Program-made: the position numbers and the translations under genes | The notes under the pieces: generated by a model | What the model saw: only the letters and a program-made list of their open reading frames with translations | The model's database searches: none | What the model was told of the DNA's origin: nothing | NCBI RefSeq assembly: GCF_000513895.2 | Contig: NZ_CP165782.1 | Coordinates: 3,086,501-3,150,500, forward strand | Reading direction: 5' to 3' | Length of the DNA stretch: 64,000 bases | Source of the DNA: Ensifer sp. WSM1721 | GTDB lineage: Bacteria > Pseudomonadota > Alphaproteobacteria > Rhizobiales > Rhizobiaceae | Part shown: positions 9,675-19,500 of the stretch, piece by piece | Numbering within the stretch: the stretch's first letter is position 1 | How the letters are laid out: each line of letters starts with the position of its first letter

Positions 9675-10157
9675 ATGCGTATCGGACTTTTCGCAGTCGG
9701 CCGCCTGAAGGCGGGGCCGGAAAAGGATCTCGCGGGCCGCTATCTCGACCGTTTCGCAAAGGCCGGACCGGCCGTCGGCCTTGAACTCGCACGCGTCGTG
9801 GAAGTGAATGAAAGCCGTGCCGCCAACGCGGAAACACGCAAGCGCGAGGAGGCCGCCCAGCTTGAAAAGGCGCTCGCCGATGGCAGCCTGCTCGTGCTCC
9901 TCGACGAACGCGGCAAGACGCTCGATTCGGAAGCCTTCGCCAGCCTCCTCGGCACGTTCCGAGATAGCGGCAAACGCGACCTGATGATCGCGATCGGCGG
10001 AGCCGACGGCCTCGACCCGGCGCTCCATTCGCGCGCCGACTCCGTGCTGTGTCTCGGCAAAATGACCTGGCCGCACCAGCTCGTGCGCATTCTCATCGCC
10101 GAGCAGCTTTACCGCGCGGTGACCATCCTCTCGGGCCATCCTTATCATCGAGCGTGA
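9675..10157 (+). CDS. rlmH: 23S rRNA (pseudouridine1915-N3)-methyltransferase RlmH
   Basis: 160 residues from ATG 9675, the usual length of this SPOUT enzyme, which methylates pseudouridine 1915 in helix 69. Visible motifs: MRIGLFAVGRLKAGPE at the N-terminus, LLVLLDERGKTLDSE, the SAM-binding FVIGG-equivalent MIAIGGADGL, and the C-terminal LVRILIAEQLYRAVTILSGHPYHRA. The gene lies 178 bp after rsfS; both act on the ribosome. Confidence 0.96.
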   Translation: MRIGLFAVGRLKAGPEKDLAGRYLDRFAKAGPAVGLELARVVEVNESRAANAETRKREEAAQLEKALADGSLLVLLDERGKTLDSEAFASLLGTFRDSGKRDLMIAIGGADGLDPALHSRADSVLCLGKMTWPHQLVRILIAEQLYRAVTILSGHPYHRA

Positions 10158-10165
10158 ACGACTTT

Positions 10166-10195
10166 GAGTGGCCTCCCCTCATCCGGCCTGCATTC
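10166..10195 (+). repeat. Fragment of the CCCCTCATCCG-type intergenic repeat
   Basis: TCCCCTCATCCGGCCTGC matches one arm of the longer repeats at 22935 and 25748. It lies just after rlmH. The rest of the 165-bp gap to the EnvC-like gene shows no feature I can name. Confidence 0.4.
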
Positions 10196-10322
10196 CGCCT
10201 GCCTCCGCCCACGAACGAGCAGCGCCGCTCACCGCCCCTCTCGCAGCAATAACGAGAATATGTATTGGTGCGCCCAGCCAAATCAGATTAGGGTTTCCTA
10301 ACTTTTTGACGCATGAGTCTGG

Positions 10323-11756
10323 ATGAGACCTCAAAGAAATAGAGCCGATTTGGTGCCGGGTGCGCGCTGTGGGCGGCGGATCGGCCGCGGCACTGCGATC
10401 GCGGCGGTGTTCCTGTCCATGATCGGTCCGGCCATAGCTCAGGACACGAATGTCGGCGCTCCTGCCGATACGAATGCCGTGAAGCAGGGCCCCCCCGATC
10501 CGACCGCCGATCTCAAGCTGCGGCGCGACAGCACGGCGAGCGAACTCGAGGCTCTGTCGAAGACGATCTCGCTTTCACGCGAGCGCGCCGAGTCCCTCGA
10601 AAAGACCATCGCCGAGATCGACAAGAGCAACGAGGCGTTGCGTGCGGCGCTCGTCGAGTCGGCCAAGAAGCGGCAGGAGCTGGATCGCCAGATTGCCGAT
10701 GGCGAAAGGAAGCTCGGCGATCTCCGGGTGAAGGAAGATGTGGTGCGCCGTTCGCTGCGCGGTCGGCGCGGCGTGCTTGCTGAAGTGCTTGCCGCCCTGC
10801 AGCGGATGGGTCGCAACCCGCCGCCGGCGGTCCTGGTGACGCCGGAGGACGCGCTTGCCTCCGTCCGCAGCGCCATTCTGCTCGGCGCCGTCGTTCCGGA
10901 AATACGCGAACAAACCGAAAGTCTGGTCGCCGACCTAAAGGCGCTCGCCAACATCCGGAGCGGTATCGCGACCCAGCGCGGGGAACTGACGGCGGCGATG
11001 ACCGCCAGCCTCGAAGAAGAACGGCGCATGTCGATGCTCGTTGCCGAAAAGGAAAAGCTGCGGCAGCAGAACGCGACCGAATTGGCGGCCGAACAGCGCA
11101 AGGCCGAGGAGCTTGCCTTGCAGGCCACCAATCTCGAGGGCCTGATCGCCTCGCTCGAAACCGAGATCTCCTCGGTGCGCGAAGCGTCCGCGGCCGCCCG
11201 CGCCGAAGAAGAGGAGCGCCGGCGGATGAACGAAGCCGAGCGCGAGGCGGCGCGCGAGCTCGCCAAGAGCGCCGTGCCCGACAAAAACCGCATTGCGCCT
11301 GCATATGTCTTTTCGGAATTGCGGGAGAGGCTCAGCTATCCCGCCGCGGGGTCGCTTGTACGTCGTTTCGGCGACGCGGACGGCACCGGACACTCGCTGC
11401 AGGGGATCATGCTCGAAACCAATGCAGGCGCGCTGGTGACTACGCCGGCGGATGGGTGGGTGGTCTATGCCGGCAGTTTCCGCAGCTACGGGCAGATGAT
11501 CATCCTCAATCCCGGCGACGGCTATCACATCGTGCTCGCCGGAATGGAAAGCGTCAGCGTGCGCCCGGGGCAATTCGTCGTGGCCGGCGAGCCGGTTGCG
11601 ACCATGGGTGCAAAAAGAGTGGCGAGTGCGGCGGCCTTGACGCTGGAAACGGACCGGCCGACACTTTACATTGAGTTCCGGAAAGACGGGAAACCGGTTG
11701 ATTCCCGACCGTGGTGGACCGTAGCAGAGGTTGGAAAGGCGCGAAATGATACGTAG
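10323..11756 (+). CDS. EnvC-like murein hydrolase activator (M23/LytM family)
   Basis: 477 residues. A signal peptide (about residues 20-40, ending AIAQD) precedes two long coiled-coil stretches (about 50-135 and 195-325) and a LytM domain (about 345-470). The metal ligands of active M23 peptidases are not preserved: the usual HxGxD region reads GHSLQGIMLE and the HxH strand reads LYIEFR. It is thus expected to activate amidases during septum splitting, as EnvC does, rather than cut peptidoglycan itself. The stop overlaps the ctpA start. Confidence 0.85.
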   Translation: MRPQRNRADLVPGARCGRRIGRGTAIAAVFLSMIGPAIAQDTNVGAPADTNAVKQGPPDPTADLKLRRDSTASELEALSKTISLSRERAESLEKTIAEIDKSNEALRAALVESAKKRQELDRQIADGERKLGDLRVKEDVVRRSLRGRRGVLAEVLAALQRMGRNPPPAVLVTPEDALASVRSAILLGAVVPEIREQTESLVADLKALANIRSGIATQRGELTAAMTASLEEERRMSMLVAEKEKLRQQNATELAAEQRKAEELALQATNLEGLIASLETEISSVREASAAARAEEEERRRMNEAEREAARELAKSAVPDKNRIAPAYVFSELRERLSYPAAGSLVRRFGDADGTGHSLQGIMLETNAGALVTTPADGWVVYAGSFRSYGQMIILNPGDGYHIVLAGMESVSVRPGQFVVAGEPVATMGAKRVASAAALTLETDRPTLYIEFRKDGKPVDSRPWWTVAEVGKARNDT

Positions 11757-13068
11757 AGCTTCACTTGTTCTGGTCGGGGCGCTGATGGGGGCGACGGCAA
11801 TGGGCGTCGTCTATTCGGCAACCATCCCGGCCGTGGCGGCGAATTCGTCGACATACCGGGAACTGGCGATCTTCGGCGACGTGTTTGAACGCGTCCGCGC
11901 GCAGTACGTGACGCCGCCGCAGGATGACAAGCTGATCGAGAATGCCATCAACGGCATGCTCTCGTCCCTTGATCCCCATTCGAGCTACATGAACTCGGCC
12001 GACGCCGAGGACATGCGCACGCAGACGCGCGGCGAGTTCGGTGGCCTCGGAATCGAGGTGACGATGGAAGAGGATCTCGTCAAGGTGACGAGCCCGATCG
12101 ACGATACGCCCGCCGCACGCGCCGGCGTGCTTGCCGGCGACTTCATCTCCAAGATCGATGGCCAGGACGTGCGCGGCCTGAAACTCGAGGAAGCGGTCGA
12201 CAAGATGCGCGGTGCCGTCGGCACGCCGATCAAGCTGACGATCCTCCGTAAGGGTGCCGACAAGCCGATCGAGCTGACGATCGTGCGCGACGTGATCGCC
12301 GTCCGCGCTGTCAAGGTCCGCACCGAGGGCGATGTTGGCTATCTCAGGGTAATCTCCTTCACCGAAAAGACCTTCGACGACCTGAAGAAGGGCATCGAAA
12401 AGATCAAGGCCGAAGTGCCGGCAGACAAGCTCAAGGGCTATGTCCTCGACCTGCGCCTCAATCCGGGCGGCCTGCTCGATCAGGCGATCAACGTCTCCGA
12501 CGCCTTCCTGGAGCGCGGCGAGGTGGTCTCGACCCGCGGCCGCAACCCGGACGAGACCCGCCGCTTCAACGCGACGCCCGGCGATCTTGCCGACGGCAAG
12601 CCGGTTATCGTGCTCGTCAACGGCGGCTCGGCATCGGCATCGGAGATCGTCGCGGGAGCTCTTCAGGATCTGAAGCGCGCGACCGTGCTCGGCACACGCT
12701 CCTTCGGTAAGGGCTCCGTCCAGACGATCATCCCGCTCGGCGATGCCGGCGCACTGCGCCTGACGACGGCGCTCTATTACACGCCGTCCGGCAAGTCGAT
12801 TCAGGGCACCGGCATCACACCGGACGTCAAGGTCGAGCAGCCGCTGCCGCCGGAACTCCTGGGCAAGGTGGAGGCGCAGGGCGAATCCAACCTGCGCGGC
12901 CATATTCCGGGCCAGAACGAGACGGACGAAGGCTCCGGTTCGGTCGCCTACGTGCCGCCGGAAGCCAAGGACGACATCCAGCTCAACTATGCGCTGGACC
13001 TCTTGCGCGGCAAGAAGACGGACCCGGCCTTCCCGGCCAATCCGGAGCAGGCCGAGCTCAAGAAATAA
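11746..13068 (+). CDS. ctpA: Carboxy-terminal processing protease CtpA (S41)
   Basis: 440 residues from ATG 11746, which overlaps the end of the envC-like gene by 11 bp and follows GGAAAGG. N-terminal signal/anchor (MIRRASLVLVGALMGATAMG), PDZ domain at about 90-175, then the S41 catalytic core with Ser in NGGSASASEIVAGAL and Lys in GTRSFGKGSVQT. Periplasmic tail-specific protease; in Gram-negatives the family trims peptidoglycan hydrolases and their regulators, which fits the neighbouring LytM gene. Confidence 0.95.
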   Translation: MIRRASLVLVGALMGATAMGVVYSATIPAVAANSSTYRELAIFGDVFERVRAQYVTPPQDDKLIENAINGMLSSLDPHSSYMNSADAEDMRTQTRGEFGGLGIEVTMEEDLVKVTSPIDDTPAARAGVLAGDFISKIDGQDVRGLKLEEAVDKMRGAVGTPIKLTILRKGADKPIELTIVRDVIAVRAVKVRTEGDVGYLRVISFTEKTFDDLKKGIEKIKAEVPADKLKGYVLDLRLNPGGLLDQAINVSDAFLERGEVVSTRGRNPDETRRFNATPGDLADGKPVIVLVNGGSASASEIVAGALQDLKRATVLGTRSFGKGSVQTIIPLGDAGALRLTTALYYTPSGKSIQGTGITPDVKVEQPLPPELLGKVEAQGESNLRGHIPGQNETDEGSGSVAYVPPEAKDDIQLNYALDLLRGKKTDPAFPANPEQAELKK

Positions 13069-13090
13069 GGCCGACCGAGAACTGACAAGG

Positions 13091-13122
13091 AGGCGCCGGG
13101 CTGTTCAACCCGGCGCCTTTCT
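13091..13122 (+). terminator. Intrinsic terminator after ctpA
   Basis: AGGCGCCGGG pairs with CCCGGCGCCT around a loop of 8 bases, and the stem is followed by TTCT. It lies 22 bp after the ctpA stop. Confidence 0.75.
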
Positions 13123-13281
13123 ATTATGCATCGGCGATACAGCCGGATATGCGATGATTCTCCACGAAACGTCCGTTTCTACCGGTGACTTTGCTGGGGA
13201 TGGTCGAGGGAATGTGCACGGATTTCCTGTCGCTGGTTTTTCGAATCGGCCGCGATGACCGACGGGCGATTCAGGCCCGAT

Positions 13282-13374
13282 CTACAGCGCCGTGCGTCTT
13301 TTCAGACGCACAAAGGACGCTGTAGCACTTTGAATGGCTGCATGTTTTTGTCCTTAAATGAAGGAAACATGCAG
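13282..13374 (+). repeat. RIME-type repeat, copy 2 (A complete, B shortened)
   Basis: Palindrome A at 13282-13325 (CTACAGCGCCGTGCGTC...), palindrome B at 13338-13374. The outer arms of B (CTGCATGTTTTTGTCCTT and AAGGAAACATGCAG) are intact, but the inner arm present in other copies is missing, leaving a short loop. The gap 13123-13281 holds nothing I can identify. Confidence 0.85.
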
Positions 13375-13395
13375 TAAGCTCGACCGAGGCTCCGT

Positions 13396-14598
13396 TTGGG
13401 AACTGATCTCAATGCCCCGCTTGGCCAGAACCGGAAGGAGAAGCCGGCGCGCAAGCGCGATCTCGGACGCGTCCTTCGCTATTCGGGATTGAGCCTGGGC
13501 GCTCTTGCCGTCGTCGGATTTTCCGTGTGGAGTGCCCTTTTCCCCGACGGCTTGAGGCGAAGGCCTGCGACGCCGGCAGCAACGGAAGCGATCGCTGTCG
13601 CCGACGAGAAACCGGCCGCGGGGGAACCGGACAGAGGGAAAGACACCGGAGCGCTCGGCCGCAGCGGCGCGCTCGCCGGCGCCCATGTCGAGAAGGTGCT
13701 GACCGACGACGGCGCGACGGTGACGAAATACACGCCGCGATCGCGCGAAAGCGACGGGCCGGCGCTGATCAATGTCGGGCCACGCGGCCAGGACCCGCGC
13801 ATGGCGGCGCTTCCGAACGAGGATCTACTGGAGGACGGCCCGGGCCGCCTGCCGATCATCGGCCCGGACGGCTTACGACCGATGGACCAATATGCGCGCC
13901 CCTGGTCCGGCGCGCGTGGCACCCGCATCGCGATCGTCGTCGGCGGGCTCGGCCTCAGCCAGACAGGAACGCAGCGCGCCATCCGCGACCTGCCGCCGGA
14001 AGTGACGCTCGCCTTTGCCGCGGCCGGCAACAGCCTGCGGCGCTGGATGCAGGATGCGAGGCGCGACGGGCACGAGATCCTGCTGCAGGTGCCGATGGAA
14101 CCCTTCGACTTTCCGAACAACGATCCGGGGCCGCATGCGCTCAGCGTATCCGCGGGCGCCAAGAAGAACCTCGCGGAACTGCACCGGAGCATGGGCCAGA
14201 TCACCAACTACACCGGGATCATGAACTATCTCGGCGGGCGGTTTCTCTCCGACGCGGATGCACTGGAGCCCGTGATGCGCGATCTCGGCAAGCGTGGCCT
14301 CCTGTTCCTCGACGACGGCACGTCGGCGCAGTCGCTTTCCGGAACTCTTGCCGGCGCCTTCGACGTGCCGCACGGCTTCGCCGATCTCGTTCTCGACGGC
14401 GAACTCAGCCGGAGTGCCATCCTGCGCAGGCTCGACGAACTGGAGCGCATTGCGCGGCGTAATGGCACGGCGATCGGCGTCGCTTCCGCCTTCGAGGAAA
14501 GCGTCGCGGCGATCGGCGACTGGATGGAGGAGTCCCAAGGACGCGGCATCGAATTCGTCGGGGTGGCGGCGCTCGTCAAGGATCCGCAACAAAATTGA
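13396..14598 (+). CDS. Divergent polysaccharide deacetylase family protein (YibQ/DUF610)
   Basis: 400 residues from TTG 13396, supported by GAGG 6 bp upstream. One N-terminal transmembrane segment (LSLGALAVVGFSVWSAL, about 30-46), a low-complexity linker, then the deacetylase-like barrel from about residue 175 (TRIAIVVGGLGLSQTGT) with ILLQVPMEPFDFP, NYTGIMNYLGGRF and LLFLDDGTS. The family lacks the standard metal ligands and its reaction is unknown. In enterobacteria yibQ lies beside envC; the same association is present here with ctpA inserted. Confidence 0.85.
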   Translation: MGTDLNAPLGQNRKEKPARKRDLGRVLRYSGLSLGALAVVGFSVWSALFPDGLRRRPATPAATEAIAVADEKPAAGEPDRGKDTGALGRSGALAGAHVEKVLTDDGATVTKYTPRSRESDGPALINVGPRGQDPRMAALPNEDLLEDGPGRLPIIGPDGLRPMDQYARPWSGARGTRIAIVVGGLGLSQTGTQRAIRDLPPEVTLAFAAAGNSLRRWMQDARRDGHEILLQVPMEPFDFPNNDPGPHALSVSAGAKKNLAELHRSMGQITNYTGIMNYLGGRFLSDADALEPVMRDLGKRGLLFLDDGTSAQSLSGTLAGAFDVPHGFADLVLDGELSRSAILRRLDELERIARRNGTAIGVASAFEESVAAIGDWMEESQGRGIEFVGVAALVKDPQQN

Positions 14599-14602
14599 GA
14601 TA

Positions 14603-14706
14603 CTGCATGTTTCCTCAAATCGCATCCGATTTAAGGATAAAAACATGCAGCACTTCAAAATGTTACACCGACCTTTGCGCGTCTGATAAGACGTGCGGCG
14701 CTGTAA
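14603..14706 (-). repeat. RIME-type repeat, copy 3 (inverted, B then A)
   Basis: Palindrome B at 14603-14650 (CTGCATGTTTCC...AAACATGCAG) precedes palindrome A at about 14663-14706, i.e. the opposite orientation to copies 1 and 2. It begins 4 bp after the deacetylase stop and could act as its 3' stem-loop. Palindrome A has several mismatches here. Confidence 0.8.
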
Positions 14707-14736
14707 CCGAAGGCCGCGGACACAGCTAAGGAAAAA

Positions 14737-15270
14737 ATGGATATGGGTAAGGATAAGGACAGGATTTTGAAGGCGGAGGACTTACCCTACCGGCCGTGCG
14801 TCGGCGCCATGGTCCTCAATCATGAAGGCCTCGTCTGGGCAGGGCACCGGCTTGCCGTCGGCAATTCGGAATATGACGGCTCGCCGCAGCTCTGGCAGAT
14901 GCCGCAAGGCGGCATCGACGACGGCGAGGACCCGCTGAAAGCTGCCTATCGCGAGCTTTACGAGGAGACCGGCATTCGCTCGGTTTCGCTCATCGCCGAG
15001 GCGCCGGACTGGATCAATTACGACCTGCCGCCGCACCTGATCGGCATCGGCCTCAAAGGCAAATATCGCGGCCAGAGGCAGCGCTGGTATGCCTTCCGCT
15101 TCGAAGGGGATGAAAGCGAGATCGCCATCAATCCGCCGCCCGGCGGCCACGATCCGGAATTCGACGCCTGGGAATGGAAGCCGATGCACGAGCTGCCTGG
15201 GTTGATCGTGCCCTTCAAGCGCAAGGTCTATGAACAGGTCGTCGCGGCTTTTTCCCACCTGGTGCGCTGA
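14737..15270 (+). CDS. rppH: RNA pyrophosphohydrolase (Nudix)
   Basis: 177 residues, ATG preceded by AAGGAAAAA. Removes pyrophosphate from the 5' end of transcripts and so opens them to RNase E. The Nudix box is complete ([20 protein letters not shown], then TGI, residues about 67-89), preceded by the RppH phrase WQMPQGG. Typical length for the family. Placed between two inverted RIME copies. Confidence 0.95.
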   Translation: MDMGKDKDRILKAEDLPYRPCVGAMVLNHEGLVWAGHRLAVGNSEYDGSPQLWQMPQGGIDDGEDPLKAAYRELYEETGIRSVSLIAEAPDWINYDLPPHLIGIGLKGKYRGQRQRWYAFRFEGDESEIAINPPPGGHDPEFDAWEWKPMHELPGLIVPFKRKVYEQVVAAFSHLVR

Positions 15271-15411
15271 GTAGTTAAAGAGGAAAGCTTGCGGGCATCT
15301 CGGCCCACCCACATGCGCGCCCCTCACCCTCTCTGTCATCGATGAAGAAAAGAGCGCCGCGCGCCTGAGCGGCACGCGGCGCTCGCAATCGAAGAGACTT
15401 ACTGCATGTTT

Positions 15412-15505
15412 CCTTAAATCGTACCCGATTTAAGGATAAAAACATGCAGCAATTCAAAGTGCTACAGCGTCTTTTGTGCGTCTAAAAGGTCGCACGGCGC
15501 TGTAG
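15412..15505 (-). repeat. RIME-type repeat, copy 4 (inverted, B then A)
   Basis: Palindrome B at 15412-15449 (CTGCATGTTTCCTTAAATCG..., with an almost perfect inner stem) and palindrome A at 15462-15505 (CTACAGCG...CGCTGTAG). It lies 3 bp beyond the stop codon of bfr and could serve as a transcript end for bfd-bfr. Confidence 0.85.
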
Positions 15506-15508
15506 CGC

Positions 15509-15994
15509 TTACTCGGCTTCGTCGGCCGACGCGGCGTTGAGTTGGCCGTATTTCTCCTCGCCGATCTTGTCGAGCAGGTCGAGCTGGGTCTCCAGGAAAT
15601 CGATATGGCCCTCCTCGTCGGCGAGCAGTTCTTCGAAGAGCTTCATCGAGACATAGTCGCCGGCGGCGTGACAGATATCGCGGGAGTTCTTGTAGGCCGT
15701 GCGGGCGTCGTATTCGCCGGCGAGGTCGGCCTTCAGCACTTCCCTGACATTCTGCCCGATGCGAAGCGGTGCGACGGTCTGCAGGTTCGGATGACCTTCG
15801 AGGAAGATGATGCGCGCGATCAGCTTGTCGGCGTGGTGCATCTCCTCGATGGACTCGGCGCGCTCCTTCTTGGCGAGCAGCGTGTAACCCCAGTCTTCGA
15901 GAAGACGATAATGCAGCCAGTACTGGTTTACGGCACCGAGTTCGAGAAAGAGCGCTTCGTTAAGCTGCTCGATGACCTTTGCGTCGCCTTTCAA
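15509..15994 (-). CDS. bfr: Bacterioferritin
   Basis: 161 residues from TTG 15994, chosen because GGAGG stands 7 bp upstream and this start restores standard Bfr numbering. The diiron ferroxidase ligands are then exactly E18, E51, H54, E94, E127 and H130, with M52 as the haem ligand. Stores iron as a 24-mer with haem between subunits. The start lies inside the 3' end of bfd (35-bp overlap), so the two are translated from one message. Confidence 0.97.
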   Translation of the reverse strand: MKGDAKVIEQLNEALFLELGAVNQYWLHYRLLEDWGYTLLAKKERAESIEEMHHADKLIARIIFLEGHPNLQTVAPLRIGQNVREVLKADLAGEYDARTAYKNSRDICHAAGDYVSMKLFEELLADEEGHIDFLETQLDLLDKIGEEKYGQLNAASADEAE

Positions 15995-16271
15995 TATCCG
16001 CCCTCCGGTTTTCTTCATGGAATTGTCTGAGGCGGGTCATGAAATCAAATATCTCGGCTTCCGTCGAGTGGCGGCTGGCGTGATATTCTTCGGTGGTGCG
16101 GATGATGATGTCGACGACGTTGGGGAAGCAGCCGCAGCAACGGCCGCGCTTTTCCATCGCATGATAAACTTTCGCCGGCACGATCAGCTGCCAGCAGTCC
16201 TCGTCGAGGAGGCTGATGATCGTGTCTTCGATCTCTTTTTCACTGATGAAATTGCAACTGCAAACCAGCAT
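15960..16271 (-). CDS. bfd: Bacterioferritin-associated ferredoxin
   Basis: 103 residues starting [10 protein letters not shown]. The four [2Fe-2S] ligands are visible as C4, C6, C45 and C48 (GRCCGC); C46 is an extra cysteine. Bfd reduces the haem of bacterioferritin to release iron. It is longer than the E. coli protein (64 residues), with a charged C-terminal extension of about 40 residues ([20 protein letters not shown]). Upstream of bfr with overlapping reading frames; ICE-like palindromes lie in its promoter region. Confidence 0.93.
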   Translation of the reverse strand: MLVCSCNFISEKEIEDTIISLLDEDCWQLIVPAKVYHAMEKRGRCCGCFPNVVDIIIRTTEEYHASRHSTEAEIFDFMTRLRQFHEENRRADIERRRKGHRAA

Positions 16272-16371
16272 TTCGTCTTGCCTGTGACACGCAACGCTCT
16301 GATTTTCCGATAAAGCAAAAGAGGATATTTGCCGTCAACAAAAAACTCCTCTCCGTAAAGTTGAAGGGTGC

Positions 16372-16388
16372 TTTAGATCGATTCTAGA
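16372..16388 (-). promoter_or_regulatory. Candidate Irr-binding iron control element (ICE) for bfd-bfr
   Basis: TTTAGATCGATTCTAGA is an imperfect palindrome that agrees with the rhizobial ICE form TTTAGAA-N3-TTCTAAA at most positions. It lies about 100 bp upstream of bfd. Irr represses iron-storage genes under iron limitation in rhizobia and Brucella, which would suit this operon. Consensus recalled, not scored. Confidence 0.5.
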
Positions 16389-16418
16389 CTTGACGAAAAT
16401 CACCGCGTTTTCAGCACA

Positions 16419-16432
16419 TTAGAGAATTCTAA
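16419..16432 (-). promoter_or_regulatory. Second ICE-like palindrome upstream of bfd
   Basis: TTAGAGAATTCTAA, a near-perfect palindrome 30 bp beyond the first element, with one base less between its arms than the standard ICE. It could be a second Irr contact or chance. The remaining 16433-16552 towards dnaE2 shows nothing identifiable. Confidence 0.35.
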
Positions 16433-16552
16433 GGAGACTGTTTTTCCTCCAGAACTTGCAATTTCGACGTCGCAAGCTGCGACATTTTTACACAGTTCAG
16501 GCTGCACGACAGCAATCTCCTAGAGAGACATCGATGCGATAGCGGGCGATGT

Positions 16553-19500
16553 TCAATGGAAATTGCGACCTCTCGGCATGACCTCGGCCACGTCGCTCCC
16601 CGCATCGCCCTTTGGCGCCGCATCGGCAGAGAGGCCCAAACGCAATTGCCGGAGCTTCTTCTTGTCGCGAGCATCGGCGCTCGGCCGCAAGGTCTCGTCC
16701 GTCCGATCGTTGGCGCCGAAACGCCGCGCTTCCTTGCGCAGGAGGCCGAGCATCGGCGTTATATCCTCGAGGTGATCGGCGACCACGTGAATAACACCGC
16801 TTTGGCTCTGTAAGCGGCCGCGCACCCTCACAAGCCGCGACCCCATGACCTGCGGCCGGTATTTCTGGAATGTCTTTTCCCAGACGATGATATTGGCAAT
16901 CCCGGTCTCGTCCTCGATCGTCATGAAGATGACGCCCTTGGCCGAACCTGGCCGCTGGCGGACGAGCACAAGGCCGGCCACAGTCACCCATTTCCCTGTT
17001 GCCGTCCTCGCCAGATCTCGATTGCGAAGAATACCCATTCGCGCGAAATCCTCGCGCATGAAGGAAACCGGATGCGCTTTCAGGGAGAGCGTCAGGTAGC
17101 GGTAGTCATGGATGACATGTTCGCCTGCGGGCATGTCGGGAAGAGTAACTGCGGGCTCGGCCTGCAGATCCGCAGAACCCGCCCCACCGAAAAGCGGCAG
17201 ACGCTCGACCGCCGACTGCTCATCCAAAGCCTTCACCGCCCAAAGGGCCGCGCGCCGATCAAGACCGATGGAGCGGAAGGCATCGGCATCCGCAAGGCGT
17301 TCCAGGACTGAACGGGTCAGTCCGGACCGGGTCCAGAGATCGTGAACGGAGCGGTATCCCTCCCCTCGATGCGCAACGAGCGCCTCCATATCCGTTTGGC
17401 TCAGCCCCTTGATCAGCCGGAAACCAAGCCGGACGGCCTTCTTGGACTTGATGACCTCCCGCATTTCGGCGTGACGCGGGTCAACGGCATCCTTGTTGAA
17501 CAGCCCTTCGCCTTCGAGCAGGGCGTCCCAGTCCGAATGGTTGATATCGACCGGCAACACCTTGACCCCGTGTTCGCGGGCATCGCGCACCAATTGCGCC
17601 GGCGCATAAAAGCCCATCGGCTGCGAATTCAGGAGGGCCGCGCAGAAGATATCTGGGTAATAGGTCTTGAACCAGGACGAGGCATAGACGAGCGAGGCGA
17701 AGGAGGCGGCATGGCTTTCGGGAAAGCCGTATTCGCCAAAACCCTTGATCTGGTTGAAGCAGCGCTCGGCAAACTCCCTCTCGTACCCGTTCGCGACCAT
17801 GCCTTCGATCATCTTCCGCTCGAAGGTATGGATCGTGCCGGTCCGCTTGAAGGTCGCCATGGCGCGGCGCAGGCGATCCGCCTCGCTCGGCGAAAAGCCG
17901 GCGGCGGTGATCGCGATCTGCATCGCCTGTTCCTGGAACAGCGGCACGCCCAGCGTCCTTTCGAGAACCACTTTCAATTCCGGGCTCGGATAGTCGACCG
18001 GCTCCTTTCTTTCCCGCTGCGCCTCGCGCCGCTTCAGATAGGGATGCACCATGTTGCCCTGGATGGGGCCGGGACGAACGATTGCGACCTCGATCACCAG
18101 ATCGTACATCTCGCGCGGCTGCAGGCGCGGCAACATGCTCATCTGCGCCCGGCTTTCGATCTGGAAGACGCCGACCGTATCGGCGCGGCATATCATGTCG
18201 TACACGGCCTTCTGCTGATCCTGATAGATTTCGGCCAGTATTCTCTCTTCCTCATAATGCGCCTCGAGGAGCTTGAAGGCCTTGGCGAGACAGGTGAGCA
18301 TACCGAGCGCCAGCACGTCGACCTTGAGGATTTTCAATTGATCGAGATCGTCCTTGTCCCATTCGATCATGTAGCGGTCGGGCATGGCCGTGTTCATGAT
18401 CGGCACGACTTCATCGAGCCTGTCACGGGTCATCACGAAGCCGCCCACATGCTGCGACAGGTGCCGCGGAAAGTTCATGAGCAGGCTGGCATAGGCAAGA
18501 ACGCGTTTGGTGAGTGGGTCCGCCGCGTCGAGGCCCGCGCCTCTCGCCTGCTCTTCGGTGAAGGGCGAGGTCCCCCAGCCCCAGATCGAACTGACGAGAG
18601 CCGACTGCACATCCTCCGAAAGGCCGAAGGCCTTGGCGACCTCGCGCCCGGCGGAGCGCGAGCGATAGCTGATCACCGCGGCAGTGAGGCCCGCATGCTC
18701 CCTGCCATAGGTCCTGTAGATATATTGGATGACCTCTTCGCGCCGCTCGTGCTCGAAATCGACATCGATATCGGGCGGCTCGTCGCGGTCACGCGACAGG
18801 AAGCGGTCGAAGAGCAGCGTAAACTTCTGCGGATCGACATCGGTGATGCCGAGGCAGAAGCAGACCGAGGAATTGGCGGCGGACCCCCGCCCCTGGCAGA
18901 GAATGTGCTCACTGCGGGCGAACTTCACCAGCTTGTGGACGGTCAGGAAATAGGGCTCGTATTTCTTGTCGTGGATGAGCTCCAGCTCGTATTCGATCTG
19001 GCGTCTGACCTTTTCCGGCACGCCGTGGGGATAGCGTATCTCCGCGCCTTCCGCGACGAGCCTTCGCAAGCTTTCGGCCGGCGTCTCGCCTTCGGCGTTT
19101 TCATCCGGATATTGATGGCTGAGCTCGTCGAGGCTGAAGGCGAGCCGCTTGAAAAACTGGCGCGTATTGGCGATCGCCTCGGGGTAGTCGCTGAAAAGTC
19201 GCGCCATTTCCTTCGGCCCCTTCAGGTACCTTTCGGCATTCTTCTGGATGAGGAAACCGGCGCTGGCGATCGTCACATGTTCGCGAATCGCGGTCACAAC
19301 ATCCGCAAGCGGCCTGTAGTGCGGATCGTGATAGAGCGCATCATTGGTGGCGAGAAGCCGGATGCCGTGCTTGCGGGCGACTGTCGCAAGCACGGCGAAA
19401 TCATGCCGGTCGAAGCCGTCATAACGCGGCGTCATGCCGAGATAGAGCCGGTTGCCCGCATGTTCCCGCAATTTTTCAAGCAGCGCTCCCAAGGTTTCCG

